Assembly (NCBI GenBank): GCA_040753795.1
Contig: JBFMDX010000019.1
Coordinates: 1 to 64,000, forward strand
Reading direction: 5' to 3'
Source of the DNA: Thermodesulfobacteriota bacterium
Lineage (GTDB): Bacteria; Desulfobacterota; Desulfobacteria; Desulfobacterales; Desulfosudaceae
DNA: 64,000 bases
The first letter of the stretch is position 1; every line of letters starts with the position of its first letter. Of this stretch, positions 43,087 through 52,898 are shown piece after piece. The position numbers were made by a program, and so were the translations under genes. Below the pieces are notes generated by a model. The model ran no database searches. It saw only the letters and a program-made list of their open reading frames with translations, and was not told the origin of the DNA.

Positions 43087-45591
43087 TTAACCGTCGGTTC
43101 CCGTCTTTAACTCCGGCGACATCATTCCGCCGTGCCCCAGGGGGGCCTCGGCTTTTCGGTAAAGGGCCGACGACGGCCCGGCCACCAGGATCATCAGGAC
43201 CGGCGTCACGATAAAATCGGCCAGCAGGGCCAGCATCAGTGCCAGGGCCAGCAGAATCCCGAACCGCGACAGATGGGGCATGGCCGCGGCGGTCAAGGCC
43301 AGAAAACCGCCGGACAGCACCAGTGTTGTGATCAGCATGGCGCGTCCGGTGCCCAGGAGCGTGCGGCGGACCGCTTCCCGCGGGTCGCCGGTAAGGTCGA
43401 AATGGTGGCGGAAGTGATGCATGAAGTGGGTGGTGTCGTCCACTACCAGGCCGATGGCGATGCTGCCGATCATGAGGGCCGTCATGTCCAGGGGGATTTT
43501 CATGGCGGCCAGGCCCCCCATGACCATCACGATGGGGAGCAGGTTGGGTAACATGGCCAGCAACCCGATTCTCACGTTGCCGGCCAGGAAAATCATCAAA
43601 ACGGAGATGATCACGGCCGCCAGCAGATAGCTCTGGTTCATGCTCGACAGGGTGGCCGGAAGGGTCCGGGCCAGGATGAGCGACATGCCGGTCAGGGTAA
43701 CACGGGCATGACCGGCAAAGGTCTCATTAAATACCCGGCCGATGAGCTCGCTCAACCTGTAAAGACCGGAAGAGTCGAGCCACGGTACTTTTACGGAAAC
43801 CCGTGTTTTGGAAAAGTCCGTATTAACTACCGACTCCAGTTCGTCGCTGCCGCTGTTTTCAAAAAGGAAGAGTTCCTGGGCCACGAGATCGCCGTCTCCG
43901 GGGATGGTGTAGAAAGCGGGATCGTCGTTATGCAGGGCCTGGTTGATCTCCCTGACCACGTCCGTGATGGAATAGACCTTGGTGATGGCATATGACGGTC
44001 CCATGCCCGCCGATTCAGCCTTCACTCGTTCGGCAGCGATGTCGATCCGGCCGAGCATGGCCGGATCATGCAGGCCGTTCTCCCGGCCGGTGTCGATAAC
44101 CGCTTCAAAAGAAATAATTCCTCCCAGCGCTTTATCGATGCGGATCATGTCCTGCTTGACCGTCATGTGATCGGAGAAATAGTTGAGCATGTGGTCCACG
44201 TACCGTAACCGGGGCAGAAAGCCCGCCGACAGAATCAGGATGACGACTGCTCCGGCGACAATTCTTCTGGGATGAGCGGCGCAGAAGTCGGCAATTCCCG
44301 ACAGTATCCGGTCCATGACCAGGGAATGCTGATCGACGGGGCTCCCGGGCCTGATCGGCAACAGGGCCAGCAGGGGCGGAAGCATGCTGATCGTATACAC
44401 CAGGGCCATGGTTACGCCCAGGGCGGAAAAAACGCCCATTTCTCCGATGGCCGATATCTCGGCAAAGGCAAAGGAGAGCAGGCCGGCCACGGTGGTCAGG
44501 CTGGTTAAAAGAACGGGCAGGCCGGATTGTTTCATCGCCCTGACGACGGCTTCCTCTTTGGATGTGCCCGGGCGATATTCCCGGAAGAAGATGGTCAGCA
44601 CATGAACCGAGTCGGCCACCCCGCCGCACAGAATGATGATCGGCAGAATTACCGACATGATTTTGATCTCCACCTGCATCAGAGCCATCAGCCCCAGGGC
44701 GGAAATCACCGCGGCCGTCACCACCAGCAGGGGAAGGCATACGCCCGATGTCCGCCGGAACAGAGCCCCTATGGAGAGAGCGATCACAGCCAGGGCAAGC
44801 AGCGAACAACGCGTCATGTCCGCGGCCACGGCCCGGTTGAAAATATCGACCACCACCGGGGAGCCGGAAAACCCGATCCGAAAATCAGGCGCCTGGTAGC
44901 GGGGCAGCAGGCGCGTAATGGCGTCGACGATCTGGCGGATTTCGGCCGCCGAGATAAAACGAGCCGGATTATCGGTCGGGACGGCAGCGGCCTTGTCGCC
45001 GGGCGAGTCGGAAAATTCGGCTATCGCTTCGGCATCGGATACCGGAGCCACGTTGATAACGGCGTCGGTTTCAATGACGATGGCCGCCATGGTGGCATCT
45101 TCTGAAACCAGGTAGTTGAGATAAAAGGGGTTGTTCAGGACCTGCTCTCGCAGCTGGCCCATATCCAGCGGTTCTTCGGGCCATGATTCCAGAAGTTCAC
45201 CCACATGAAGGGTGTCGTTTTCCCCGCTGATCCGGCGGGCCGAGACAAGGCTGTTGACGCGCCTGATGTGGGGAACGGCGGCCTCGATCTCCCGGTGCAG
45301 CGACTTGAGTTTTGTCATAAACCCGGTGGTAAATATATCCGGGGTGGAAATGCCGAGAATAATATTGCGATCCTGCCCGAAGGTCTGCCGGAAGCGGTCA
45401 TATTCCAGGCGGTAGGGATCGTTTGCGTGCAAAAGGGATTCCGAGGATGTGTCAAAGGTCAGACGGGGCATCTGTAAAAGGAAGAACCCGGTTGCTGCCG
45501 CCAATACCAGGAGGGCTGCGCGCGGATGCCGGTAAAGGCCGCGGGCCCAGCGCTCAAAAAGATCTTCAATCGCCGCTTTTACATGTTTCAT
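43087..45591 (-). CDS. RND superfamily (MMPL/HAE3-type) exporter
   Basis: The 834-residue protein has an N-terminal membrane helix, a periplasmic domain (about 40-230) and a bundle of six helices. A second periplasmic domain (about 450-620) and six more helices follow, the standard RND layout at the smaller HAE3/MmpL-like size. Typical stretches are VKIMSVILPIIILCGGVADS-like (IMSVILPIIILCGGVADSVH) and GSIAIGLVVDDTTHFMHHF, the latter carrying the intramembrane acidic pair. Members of this branch move lipids and hydrophobic metabolites. It is the first gene of the six-gene operon and probably exports its product. The ATG at 45591 has only a weak SD. Confidence 0.88.
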   Translation of the reverse strand: MKHVKAAIEDLFERWARGLYRHPRAALLVLAAATGFFLLQMPRLTFDTSSESLLHANDPYRLEYDRFRQTFGQDRNIILGISTPDIFTTGFMTKLKSLHREIEAAVPHIRRVNSLVSARRISGENDTLHVGELLESWPEEPLDMGQLREQVLNNPFYLNYLVSEDATMAAIVIETDAVINVAPVSDAEAIAEFSDSPGDKAAAVPTDNPARFISAAEIRQIVDAITRLLPRYQAPDFRIGFSGSPVVVDIFNRAVAADMTRCSLLALAVIALSIGALFRRTSGVCLPLLVVTAAVISALGLMALMQVEIKIMSVILPIIILCGGVADSVHVLTIFFREYRPGTSKEEAVVRAMKQSGLPVLLTSLTTVAGLLSFAFAEISAIGEMGVFSALGVTMALVYTISMLPPLLALLPIRPGSPVDQHSLVMDRILSGIADFCAAHPRRIVAGAVVILILSAGFLPRLRYVDHMLNYFSDHMTVKQDMIRIDKALGGIISFEAVIDTGRENGLHDPAMLGRIDIAAERVKAESAGMGPSYAITKVYSITDVVREINQALHNDDPAFYTIPGDGDLVAQELFLFENSGSDELESVVNTDFSKTRVSVKVPWLDSSGLYRLSELIGRVFNETFAGHARVTLTGMSLILARTLPATLSSMNQSYLLAAVIISVLMIFLAGNVRIGLLAMLPNLLPIVMVMGGLAAMKIPLDMTALMIGSIAIGLVVDDTTHFMHHFRHHFDLTGDPREAVRRTLLGTGRAMLITTLVLSGGFLALTAAAMPHLSRFGILLALALMLALLADFIVTPVLMILVAGPSSALYRKAEAPLGHGGMMSPELKTGTDG

Positions 45592-46002
45592 ATTCGTCCA
45601 TATGCAAAAAGGTTATTCCGGCGGGACAATCAGGAGAGGGGACTGAAAATCGCGAGCCCCCCCGCCCGTCTGAAATTGGTGATAACAAATAGCCCACATC
45701 CGAGGCCGGAACAATCGGGGAAACCCTGATTTATTGCCTCCAAAACCCTGAATTTGGCATATGAAAAGGCCCCCGGATGTTACCGTCATCGTCTGACAAA
45801 CGAGCGGGAATGGCCGTTATTAAAGGGCGGAAGGGCAGGAGGCCCGGCGGGGAACGAGCCGTTTCTCAAGGCATTTGGTATCACGAGGGGAAAGGGCGGC
45901 TTAATTTATGATTGAACATTGATTGTGCGCCATGGTATCTCTGCGGGTATAGAAAAATTGACGGCACTTCCTTACCCGCAATCAAGAAACTGATAACGGC
46001 GT
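45592..46002. promoter_or_regulatory. Divergent control region between exporter operon and sensor gene
   Basis: This 411-bp gap must hold promoters for both directions. I see no gene, no strong intrinsic terminator and no convincing sigma-70 or sigma-54 promoter by eye. AT-rich tracts lie at 45905-45930 and 45950-45990, before the plus-strand start. It is the natural place to look for binding sites of the response regulator encoded at 51267-51917. Confidence 0.4.
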
Positions 46003-49000
46003 ATGGTGCAAGGGCTTTCCCTCAGCGCTGCGGCGCGGCAATGGCTGGCTGATCGTCACGACCGGATAGTGGAAACGGAGACAGACGGGCGGGTGGCCAC
46101 CTTCGCGGCAGTGGACCGCCGGACCGGCCGGCCGGTTACGGCGCGGCTGTTCGGCATCAACGGGCATTCCCCGGATATCGGGGAGGCGCTTACGGAGTAC
46201 GTGGCGCGGCTCGCCCGCCTTTCCTCCGATCGGGTTCTCAAACTACTTGATCATCAGGAAGTGCGCGCCAACGGCACCGTCGGTCTCCTGGTGATCCAGG
46301 AGGCTCCTGCCGGCGAACCATTGAGCGCCATGCTGCCGTCGTTTCGCGCCATGATTGCCGAGGAAGGCCGCCTGAACCGGGGTTTCTGTTTTTTCGCGGC
46401 CCAGATGGCCGAGGCCCTGCAGGCGTTGCACGGCGCCGGCGTGATTCACCAGGCCGTCACCCCTGACAGTTTCCTGTTTGACCCTGCCACGCGGAGCCTC
46501 AAACTCGACGGCCTTGCCCGGGCGCCTGAAAGCGCCGGTCTTTCACCGGTAACTTCCGAGGCGGTACTTCCCTATATCTCGCCGGAACAGGCCGGTCGCA
46601 TGAGCCATACCGTCGATTTCCGCGCCAATCTCTATTCCCTGGGCGTGTTGTTTTATGAAATGATGACGGGCGTCACTCCTTTTTCCGCCAGCGACGCTAC
46701 CGGCGTATTATATGGTCACACCGCCCTTACGCCCATTCCGCCTTCAGAAGTGAACCCGGCAGTGGACGTCGTGCTTTCGCGCCTGGTACTCAAGCTGCTG
46801 GCCAAACATCCTGACGATCGTTACCAGAGTGCCGCCGGGCTCCTGGCCGATCTGGCCGGTCTGGCGTGCCGGTTTGACGCCGCGGCCCGTGTCCCGGATT
46901 TCAATCTGGGACGCAACGATGTTTCCCCGGTCTTTACGCTGCCTGACCGGCTTTATGGACGCGAACAGACACTCTCCTGTCTGCAAAAATGCTTTGACCG
47001 GATCTGCGCGGGCGATACCTGCGTGGTCATGATCGCCGGCGACACCGGTGTCGGTAAAACCGAAGTGGTCCGCCGGCTGGGGGCTTATGTCCGCGAGGCG
47101 GGCGGCATTTTTCTGGCCGGTAAATTTGACCAGCATCAGCAGGCCGTTCCCATCAGGGCGCCAAAGACCGCAATGGACAGCGCGGCCAGGTGGTTGCTGA
47201 GCCAGAGCCCGGAGAAGATCCAGATATGGCGTGAAAAAATCCTGTCGGCCGTTTCGCCCAACGGGCAAATCCTGGTGGACATCATTCCGGAAATGGAACT
47301 GGTGATCGGCAAGCAGCCGCCGGTCTGCGAGCTGCCCCCCATGGAGGCCATTATGCGGGTGGGGCTGGTTATGGAAAAATTCGGCTCCCTCTTTCTGGAA
47401 AAAGACCACCCGGTTGTCTTTTTCCTCGACGATATGCAATGGGCCGACAAGGGCAGCCTGTCCCACGGCATCGCCTTCTTACTGGCCCGGCAACGGCGTT
47501 ACTGCATGGTGCTGGGCACCTATCGAGACAACGAGGTCGACGAGGACCATCCGCTGACGCGGTACTTGAGCAAACTGAAACGAACCAGCATACCGGTCGA
47601 AATATTTCGACTGGAGCACCTGGACGAAGGCCAGACGGCGGCCATGGTGGCGGATATCCTTTGTCAAACCGATGAGGTGGTCGCCCCCCTGGCCCGCATC
47701 GTTTTTAAAAAAACCGGCGGTAACCCTTTTTTCATCCGGCAGTTTATGAGTTCGCTGCACGCCGGCGGGTTGATCTGCTACGACATGCGCCGGGGCAACT
47801 GGTCCTGGGACGCGGATCGCATTGCCGCCGCCGATATCACCGACAATGTGGCCCGGTTGCTCTCCACGGCCATTGACAAGCTTCCCGTGGAGACCCTGTC
47901 CGTGCTTCAGGCCGCCGCCTGCGTCGGCAATAGAATCGATCCGGATCTGCTGGCCCGGGTCCTGTCCCGCGATTTGTCCGATATCGTCGATCAGGCGCGG
48001 ACGGCGCTGAAGGCCGGCCTGCTTCGGGTCTATGTCGATCCTTCCCCGTCCCGGCAGGCGTCCGGGAAAGAAGCCGCGCATATCTGGGAGTTTGCCCACG
48101 ACCATATTCTGCAGGCCGTTTACCGCACCCTCCCTGAGGCCGCCGCCCGGGATCTCCACTGGGCTGTCGGAAAAGCGATGCTGGCCAGGGAGCCGACCGA
48201 GGGTGCCGGCAATAAAATTTTTGATATCGTATACCAGCTTCGGCTCGGCATGCCCCCGGACCTGTCACCGCCGGAAACAACGGAAATAGCCCGTCTTAAC
48301 CTCATGGCGGGTCGGAACGCAATGGAATCAGTCTCTTTCGGCGCCGCGGCCCCATACCTCCGTCATGCCTGCGACCTGCTTCCGCCAACCGCCTGGGAAA
48401 CGGACTACGACCTGTGCGCCGCGATCCACGCCAGCCTGGCCAAGTGTGAATTTGTGCTGGGCGCCTTTGACGCCTCGGAGCGCCTTTTCGGTCTGCTGCT
48501 GCAGAAAGCCCCCTCCCTGCCGGATCGGGCCAGAGCCTACAACGCCATGATCGAACTCCATACCGCCGCCGGAAACATTGACAAGGCGTTGATGCTGGGC
48601 CGCCGCGGGCTTGAGATGCTCGGCATCCTGCTGCCCCGCCATCCCAGCCGCCTGAAGGTGCTGCTGCTCCTGTCCAAGCTGCGCTTCGTCTGGGGGTTTC
48701 GCCGGCTGTCCACGATTATGGATATCCCGGAAAACAAAGACGAGCTTCTGAATATTCAGGAAACGCTGCTGACCAACATCGGCCTGCCCGCTTTTTATGT
48801 TGACCCGTTGCTGTGCCTGTGGCTTACCGCCACCGGAATTCTGCTGGGCATTCGTGATCCCGGAAAAGGCGTTCCCCTGCAGCACGCTTCTCTGGGCCTG
48901 ATCACGCTGGGGGCTTTTCTGGGGTCCATGTTCGGTTTTATCGGCATGGGACGTTCTTACGCCAAGATCGGTATGCGGCTGCTGGAGAGGCAGTCGCCGG

Positions 49001-51210
49001 GTCCCCATCAGGCCATCGCCTATTTCGTGTCCGCTTTTTTCAACCGGCACTGGTACCAGCCCGCGCGGAAGAACATCAACTACTTCAAACGGGCCTACCG
49101 TCACGCCATGAAATCCGGCGACATCAGCTATGCCGGCCACAGCATCAACTCCATGTTCATGGTTCATTTCTTTCTGGGAGACAACCTGGACACCATTTAC
49201 GCCGACCATAAGCGTTATCAGGCCTTTGTCCAGAACTCACGTTCCCCGTTCGTGGTGGCCACTTATATGGCCATCCAGCAGTTCTATCGGAGCCTCAAGG
49301 GACAGACCGCTTCCCCTTTCAGCCTGAGTGAACCCGGCTATGACGAGGAAGTCGAATTCGCGGCGGCCGTGGAAGGTGGCAACCTGATGCTGCAGTTTTT
49401 TTTCCTGCTGTTTCAACTCAAGCTTCTCGTGATTTTCCGCCAATGGGATAAAGCCATGGCCGTGGCCGACCGGATCCGGGCCAGGAACTACCTGCCGGCC
49501 GGCACCCTGGTCCTGACAGAATATTATTTTTATGCTTTTTTAAGCGCCATGGCGGTAGTTTCCACCTGCACGGACCGGCAGCAGGTCCGGCGATGCCGGC
49601 AGCAGGCGGCCCTTTCCATGAAAAAAATGAAGCAGTGGCGCCGATTACGGCCGGATAACTTCGAGCCCATGTTGCGCCTGATGGAAGCCGAGCAAGCCCG
49701 GGCGGGCGGTCGCCCTTCAAAGGTCCTGCGGCTGTACCGGCAGGCCGTGTCGTCGGCCGTAGCCGGCGGATTCACCCATCTGGCCGCCATAGCCTGCGAG
49801 TCCGCCGGGATTTTCCTGGCGGGCCATGGCGACAAGATCGCTTCCCGGGCATACCTGGTTGAGGCCAAAAGGACTTATGAAACCTGGGGAGCCACGGCTA
49901 AAGTCAGGGATATGGAGAAACAGTATGCCGCCGTTCTTTCCGTCATGCCGGAACGAACGCCATCCGTCCTGGAAAGAATGGACTACAACGCCGTGGTCGA
50001 AGCGCTGCAGGCCGTTTCCCAGGAGATCGTGGTGCGCAAACTGCTGACCCGGCTGATGGAAATCACCATGGCGGCCACCGGCGCCAATCGTGCCGCTTTT
50101 ATTTCCAGCAAAAACAATCAGCTTTTTGTGGAAGTGGAAGGCCGCGGGGACGAAGCCGGTCGAACGCTGCTGAAAACCGAACCACTGCTGGATCAGAAAA
50201 AAACGCTGATGGCTTCGGTCGTTTATTATGTCAAACGGACGCAGCAGCTGGTGGTCATCAATGACATGAAAAAAGCGCCGGCGCCGTTTCAGCGGATCGG
50301 AGACGCCATCAATCCTCCCCGATCGCTGGTGTGCATGCCCATGTCCCGCAGCGAACGGCTGGTCGGTATTCTTTATCTGGAAAACACCCTGACCGGCGGA
50401 ATATTCACCGAAGACCGGCTGGAACTGCTCAAGCTGATCGCCTCCCAGGCCGCCATTTCCTTTGAGAACGCGACCCTTTACGAACATGTCATGAAAAACG
50501 AGCAGGACCTCAAGCAGTTGTCCGAAAAGTTGCGAAACCTGTATTCGGAACTGATGCTGACCGAGGAGCGGGAACGGCGACGCATTGCCACCGAGCTTCA
50601 TGATCGTATCGGCCACGCCCTGGCCGGCACGAAAATCGGACTGGAGGCAATGGCCCAGGCACCCGGCGCCGACCACCGCCAGCGGTTGAACGACATTCTG
50701 CAAACCATCGAACAATCCATTGCCGACACCCGAACCCTTACGTTTGAAATCAGCCCGCCGATTCTCTATCACCTGGGCCTGGGCGCGGCCCTGGACTGGC
50801 TATGCGAAGAAACCCAGCAAAAACATGGTGTGGCGATAACCTTTACCGACATGGCCCGTGACGCCGCCATCGAACAGAAAACGGAAGTGCTCTGCTTCCA
50901 GATATTGCGGGAATTGCTGTTTAACGCCGTAAAACACGCCCGGGCCGGTCACATTAACGTAGCGCTGCGCATGGGGAAAGACCGGTTGCGCCTGACCATA
51001 CAGGATGACGGTATCGGTTTCGATCAATCGCGGCAGCCGTCAAGCGGGTCCACGACCGGCGGCGGGTTTGGCCTGTTCAGTATTCATGAGCGGTTACGAC
51101 TGGTGGGCGGGCAAATGGAAATCGACACGGGCGAGAACAGGGGCACGCGTATCGACATTATTATCCCCCTGGCGGCCGCCGGTGAAACACCCCGTCCGGA
51201 GGGGCTTTGA
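46003..51210 (+). CDS. Pseudokinase-ATPase-GAF-histidine kinase sensor protein
   Basis: This 1735-residue protein has the order of the trifunctional Ser/Thr kinase / AAA-ATPase / sensor histidine kinases. Residues 1-290 are an STK-like domain, about 318-600 an AAA_16-type ATPase (Walker A GDTGVGKT 346-353; Walker B VVFFLDDMQWAD), and about 700-1300 TPR-like helices. A GAF domain follows at about 1335-1490, then HisKA_3 with RRRIATELHDRIGH (His about 1533) and HATPase (LFNAVKHA, DDGIGFD, GGFGLFSI). The kinase domain is degenerate: Arg48 replaces the VAIK lysine, HRD is HQA (149-151) and DFG is LDG (168-170). It is therefore a pseudokinase that may sense or scaffold. It pairs with the NarL/LuxR regulator downstream and is divergent from the GH3 operon. 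Confidence 0.9.
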   Translation: MVQGLSLSAAARQWLADRHDRIVETETDGRVATFAAVDRRTGRPVTARLFGINGHSPDIGEALTEYVARLARLSSDRVLKLLDHQEVRANGTVGLLVIQEAPAGEPLSAMLPSFRAMIAEEGRLNRGFCFFAAQMAEALQALHGAGVIHQAVTPDSFLFDPATRSLKLDGLARAPESAGLSPVTSEAVLPYISPEQAGRMSHTVDFRANLYSLGVLFYEMMTGVTPFSASDATGVLYGHTALTPIPPSEVNPAVDVVLSRLVLKLLAKHPDDRYQSAAGLLADLAGLACRFDAAARVPDFNLGRNDVSPVFTLPDRLYGREQTLSCLQKCFDRICAGDTCVVMIAGDTGVGKTEVVRRLGAYVREAGGIFLAGKFDQHQQAVPIRAPKTAMDSAARWLLSQSPEKIQIWREKILSAVSPNGQILVDIIPEMELVIGKQPPVCELPPMEAIMRVGLVMEKFGSLFLEKDHPVVFFLDDMQWADKGSLSHGIAFLLARQRRYCMVLGTYRDNEVDEDHPLTRYLSKLKRTSIPVEIFRLEHLDEGQTAAMVADILCQTDEVVAPLARIVFKKTGGNPFFIRQFMSSLHAGGLICYDMRRGNWSWDADRIAAADITDNVARLLSTAIDKLPVETLSVLQAAACVGNRIDPDLLARVLSRDLSDIVDQARTALKAGLLRVYVDPSPSRQASGKEAAHIWEFAHDHILQAVYRTLPEAAARDLHWAVGKAMLAREPTEGAGNKIFDIVYQLRLGMPPDLSPPETTEIARLNLMAGRNAMESVSFGAAAPYLRHACDLLPPTAWETDYDLCAAIHASLAKCEFVLGAFDASERLFGLLLQKAPSLPDRARAYNAMIELHTAAGNIDKALMLGRRGLEMLGILLPRHPSRLKVLLLLSKLRFVWGFRRLSTIMDIPENKDELLNIQETLLTNIGLPAFYVDPLLCLWLTATGILLGIRDPGKGVPLQHASLGLITLGAFLGSMFGFIGMGRSYAKIGMRLLERQSPGPHQAIAYFVSAFFNRHWYQPARKNINYFKRAYRHAMKSGDISYAGHSINSMFMVHFFLGDNLDTIYADHKRYQAFVQNSRSPFVVATYMAIQQFYRSLKGQTASPFSLSEPGYDEEVEFAAAVEGGNLMLQFFFLLFQLKLLVIFRQWDKAMAVADRIRARNYLPAGTLVLTEYYFYAFLSAMAVVSTCTDRQQVRRCRQQAALSMKKMKQWRRLRPDNFEPMLRLMEAEQARAGGRPSKVLRLYRQAVSSAVAGGFTHLAAIACESAGIFLAGHGDKIASRAYLVEAKRTYETWGATAKVRDMEKQYAAVLSVMPERTPSVLERMDYNAVVEALQAVSQEIVVRKLLTRLMEITMAATGANRAAFISSKNNQLFVEVEGRGDEAGRTLLKTEPLLDQKKTLMASVVYYVKRTQQLVVINDMKKAPAPFQRIGDAINPPRSLVCMPMSRSERLVGILYLENTLTGGIFTEDRLELLKLIASQAAISFENATLYEHVMKNEQDLKQLSEKLRNLYSELMLTEERERRRIATELHDRIGHALAGTKIGLEAMAQAPGADHRQRLNDILQTIEQSIADTRTLTFEISPPILYHLGLGAALDWLCEETQQKHGVAITFTDMARDAAIEQKTEVLCFQILRELLFNAVKHARAGHINVALRMGKDRLRLTIQDDGIGFDQSRQPSSGSTTGGGFGLFSIHERLRLVGGQMEIDTGENRGTRIDIIIPLAAAGETPRPEGL

Positions 51211-51266
51211 ACGAAAGTTAACGCCAATCAGGCCCGCGGCCGGACGATCTGGTGAAAGGAAATGAA

Positions 51267-51917
51267 ATGATTACGGTTCTTGTCGCCGATGACCATGCCA
51301 TCATTCTTGACGGTATTTGCAGCCTGCTGGGAACCATTTCCGGCCTGAAGGTTGTGGGGCGGGCCGAGAACGGTCGTAAAGCGCTGGAGCTTGCCATAAA
51401 GCTGAGGCCGGATGTTGTCATCATGGATATCAGCATGCCTGAATTAAACGGTTTTGAAGCCGCCCGCCAGATCGGGGCCGAAGTTCCCGGGGTCAGGATC
51501 ATCGCCCTATCCATGTATGCCGAAAAGCGTTACGTCCTGGGCATGCTGAAGGCCGGCGTGTCCGGATACCTGATCAAGGACTGCGCTTTTCAGGAACTGG
51601 CCGAGGCCATTTCCGTCGTGCACCGCGGAGGCACTTACCTGAGCCCCAAAATAGCGGACACCGTCCGCAAGGCGCTGCTGGACAGCATCGAGGAAACCCC
51701 GATGACGGTATCGGAGGAATTGACCGAACGGGAAAGGCAGGTGCTGCAGCGGATGGCGGAAGGGGTCAAGACCCGGGATATCGCGGAAGAGCTTCATGTC
51801 AGCGTTAAAACGGTCGAGACCTACCGCGCCAGCATCATGCAGAAACTCAACCTGTACAGCGTCGCCGAGCTGACCAAGTTCGCCGTACGGGAAGGGCTGA
51901 CGCCGCTTGAAAAATAG
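51267..51917 (+). CDS. NarL/LuxR-type response regulator
   Basis: The 216-residue protein has a receiver domain (ADDHAIILDG with acidic pocket; phospho-acceptor Asp in VVIMDISMPELNG; conserved Lys in GYLIKD). A LuxR-type helix-turn-helix follows (LTERERQVLQRMAEGVKTRD, then VSVKTVETYRASIMQKL). It is the evident partner of the HisKA_3 kinase encoded 56 bp upstream, and probably acts at the divergent control region of the GH3 operon. The ATG at 51267 has SD AAAGGAAA; a GTG at 51252 is less likely. Confidence 0.93.
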   Translation: MITVLVADDHAIILDGICSLLGTISGLKVVGRAENGRKALELAIKLRPDVVIMDISMPELNGFEAARQIGAEVPGVRIIALSMYAEKRYVLGMLKAGVSGYLIKDCAFQELAEAISVVHRGGTYLSPKIADTVRKALLDSIEETPMTVSEELTERERQVLQRMAEGVKTRDIAEELHVSVKTVETYRASIMQKLNLYSVAELTKFAVREGLTPLEK

Positions 51918-51926
51918 GGAGCGCCG

Positions 51927-52784
51927 CTACTTTTTTGCGTGAGCTACTATCCAGTCGGCGACGATGTTCAGTACCGGCTCTCTTTTTCCCGGGCTTTCGT
52001 TCATGGTTTCGTGGCGCAGCCCGTCGAAAATTTTCAGGGTTTTATCCGGCCCTTTCGCCCGTTCATAATAACACCGGCTTCCCTCGGCGGAGACAATCGC
52101 GTCGGCGCCTCCGTGAAATATGAGCAGGGGCAGGCTGGTTTCCTGTCCCCGGTCCAGGCACTGACGCGTGGCGGCCAGAAATTCGACGAGCCACTGAAAC
52201 GTTATCCGGTTGTGTACCAGGGGATCTTTGCTGTATGCCGCCACCGTCTCCCTGCTGGAGGACAGATCTTCGGGGCTGAGCTTGTTGCTTCGGGAGAGCC
52301 GGGGCGTCAGCCTGGCCAGAATCTTCGCGCCCGACCGCTGGAGAGGGGAAAGCGGCGTTGAGGGCATAAAGGCCGGGGAGGAAAGAATCAGGCCGTCGAT
52401 ATCTTCCGGGAACATTCGCGCATGAAGGGCCGCGATCAGTCCGCCCATGCTATGGCCCAGCAGAATCAGCGGCAGGCCCGGTGCTTCGGGCCGGATCAGG
52501 GTGGTGATGTATTGATGGATATCCTGGCAGTAATCGGTAAAGCGTTCGGTGTGCCCCCTTTTGCCGCCTGATTTCCCGTGGCCCTTGTGATCCAGGGCAT
52601 AGAACGATATTCGCCGGTCCCGTAATTTCTGGATCAGGTGGCTGTACCGTCCCGAATGCTCTCCCAGTCCGTGGCATAGAAAGACCAGCCCCGCAGGATT
52701 TTCCGCGGCCCAGCTTCTGTAGAAAATACGGATGTTGTCTTTATTCAGAAACACACCCATGCTGTGCTGATAGCCCTGACCCAT
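51927..52784 (-). CDS. Alpha/beta hydrolase, monoacylglycerol lipase-like
   Basis: A 285-residue lipase/lysophospholipase (Hydrolase_4). It has HGLGEHSGRYSHL (oxyanion), LDHKGHGKSGGKRGH, the nucleophile elbow LLGHSMGGLIAALHA, the acid in FHGGADAIVS and the histidine in GLRHETMNE. It would cleave a glycerol or phospholipid ester. No signal peptide is seen. The ATG at 52784 has SD AGGGAGAT. It converges with the response-regulator gene, 9 bp apart, so a link to the GH3 system is only positional. Confidence 0.88.
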   Translation of the reverse strand: MGQGYQHSMGVFLNKDNIRIFYRSWAAENPAGLVFLCHGLGEHSGRYSHLIQKLRDRRISFYALDHKGHGKSGGKRGHTERFTDYCQDIHQYITTLIRPEAPGLPLILLGHSMGGLIAALHARMFPEDIDGLILSSPAFMPSTPLSPLQRSGAKILARLTPRLSRSNKLSPEDLSSSRETVAAYSKDPLVHNRITFQWLVEFLAATRQCLDRGQETSLPLLIFHGGADAIVSAEGSRCYYERAKGPDKTLKIFDGLRHETMNESPGKREPVLNIVADWIVAHAKK

Positions 52785-52898
52785 TAGGATATCTCCCTGA
52801 ACGAATTTTCTGACCTGAACAGTTGACGAGGAAAACGCTGATCGGGAAAAGATATAGCAAGGCCGGCATGGCCTGTCAATTCTATCCGGCGGTCGCCG

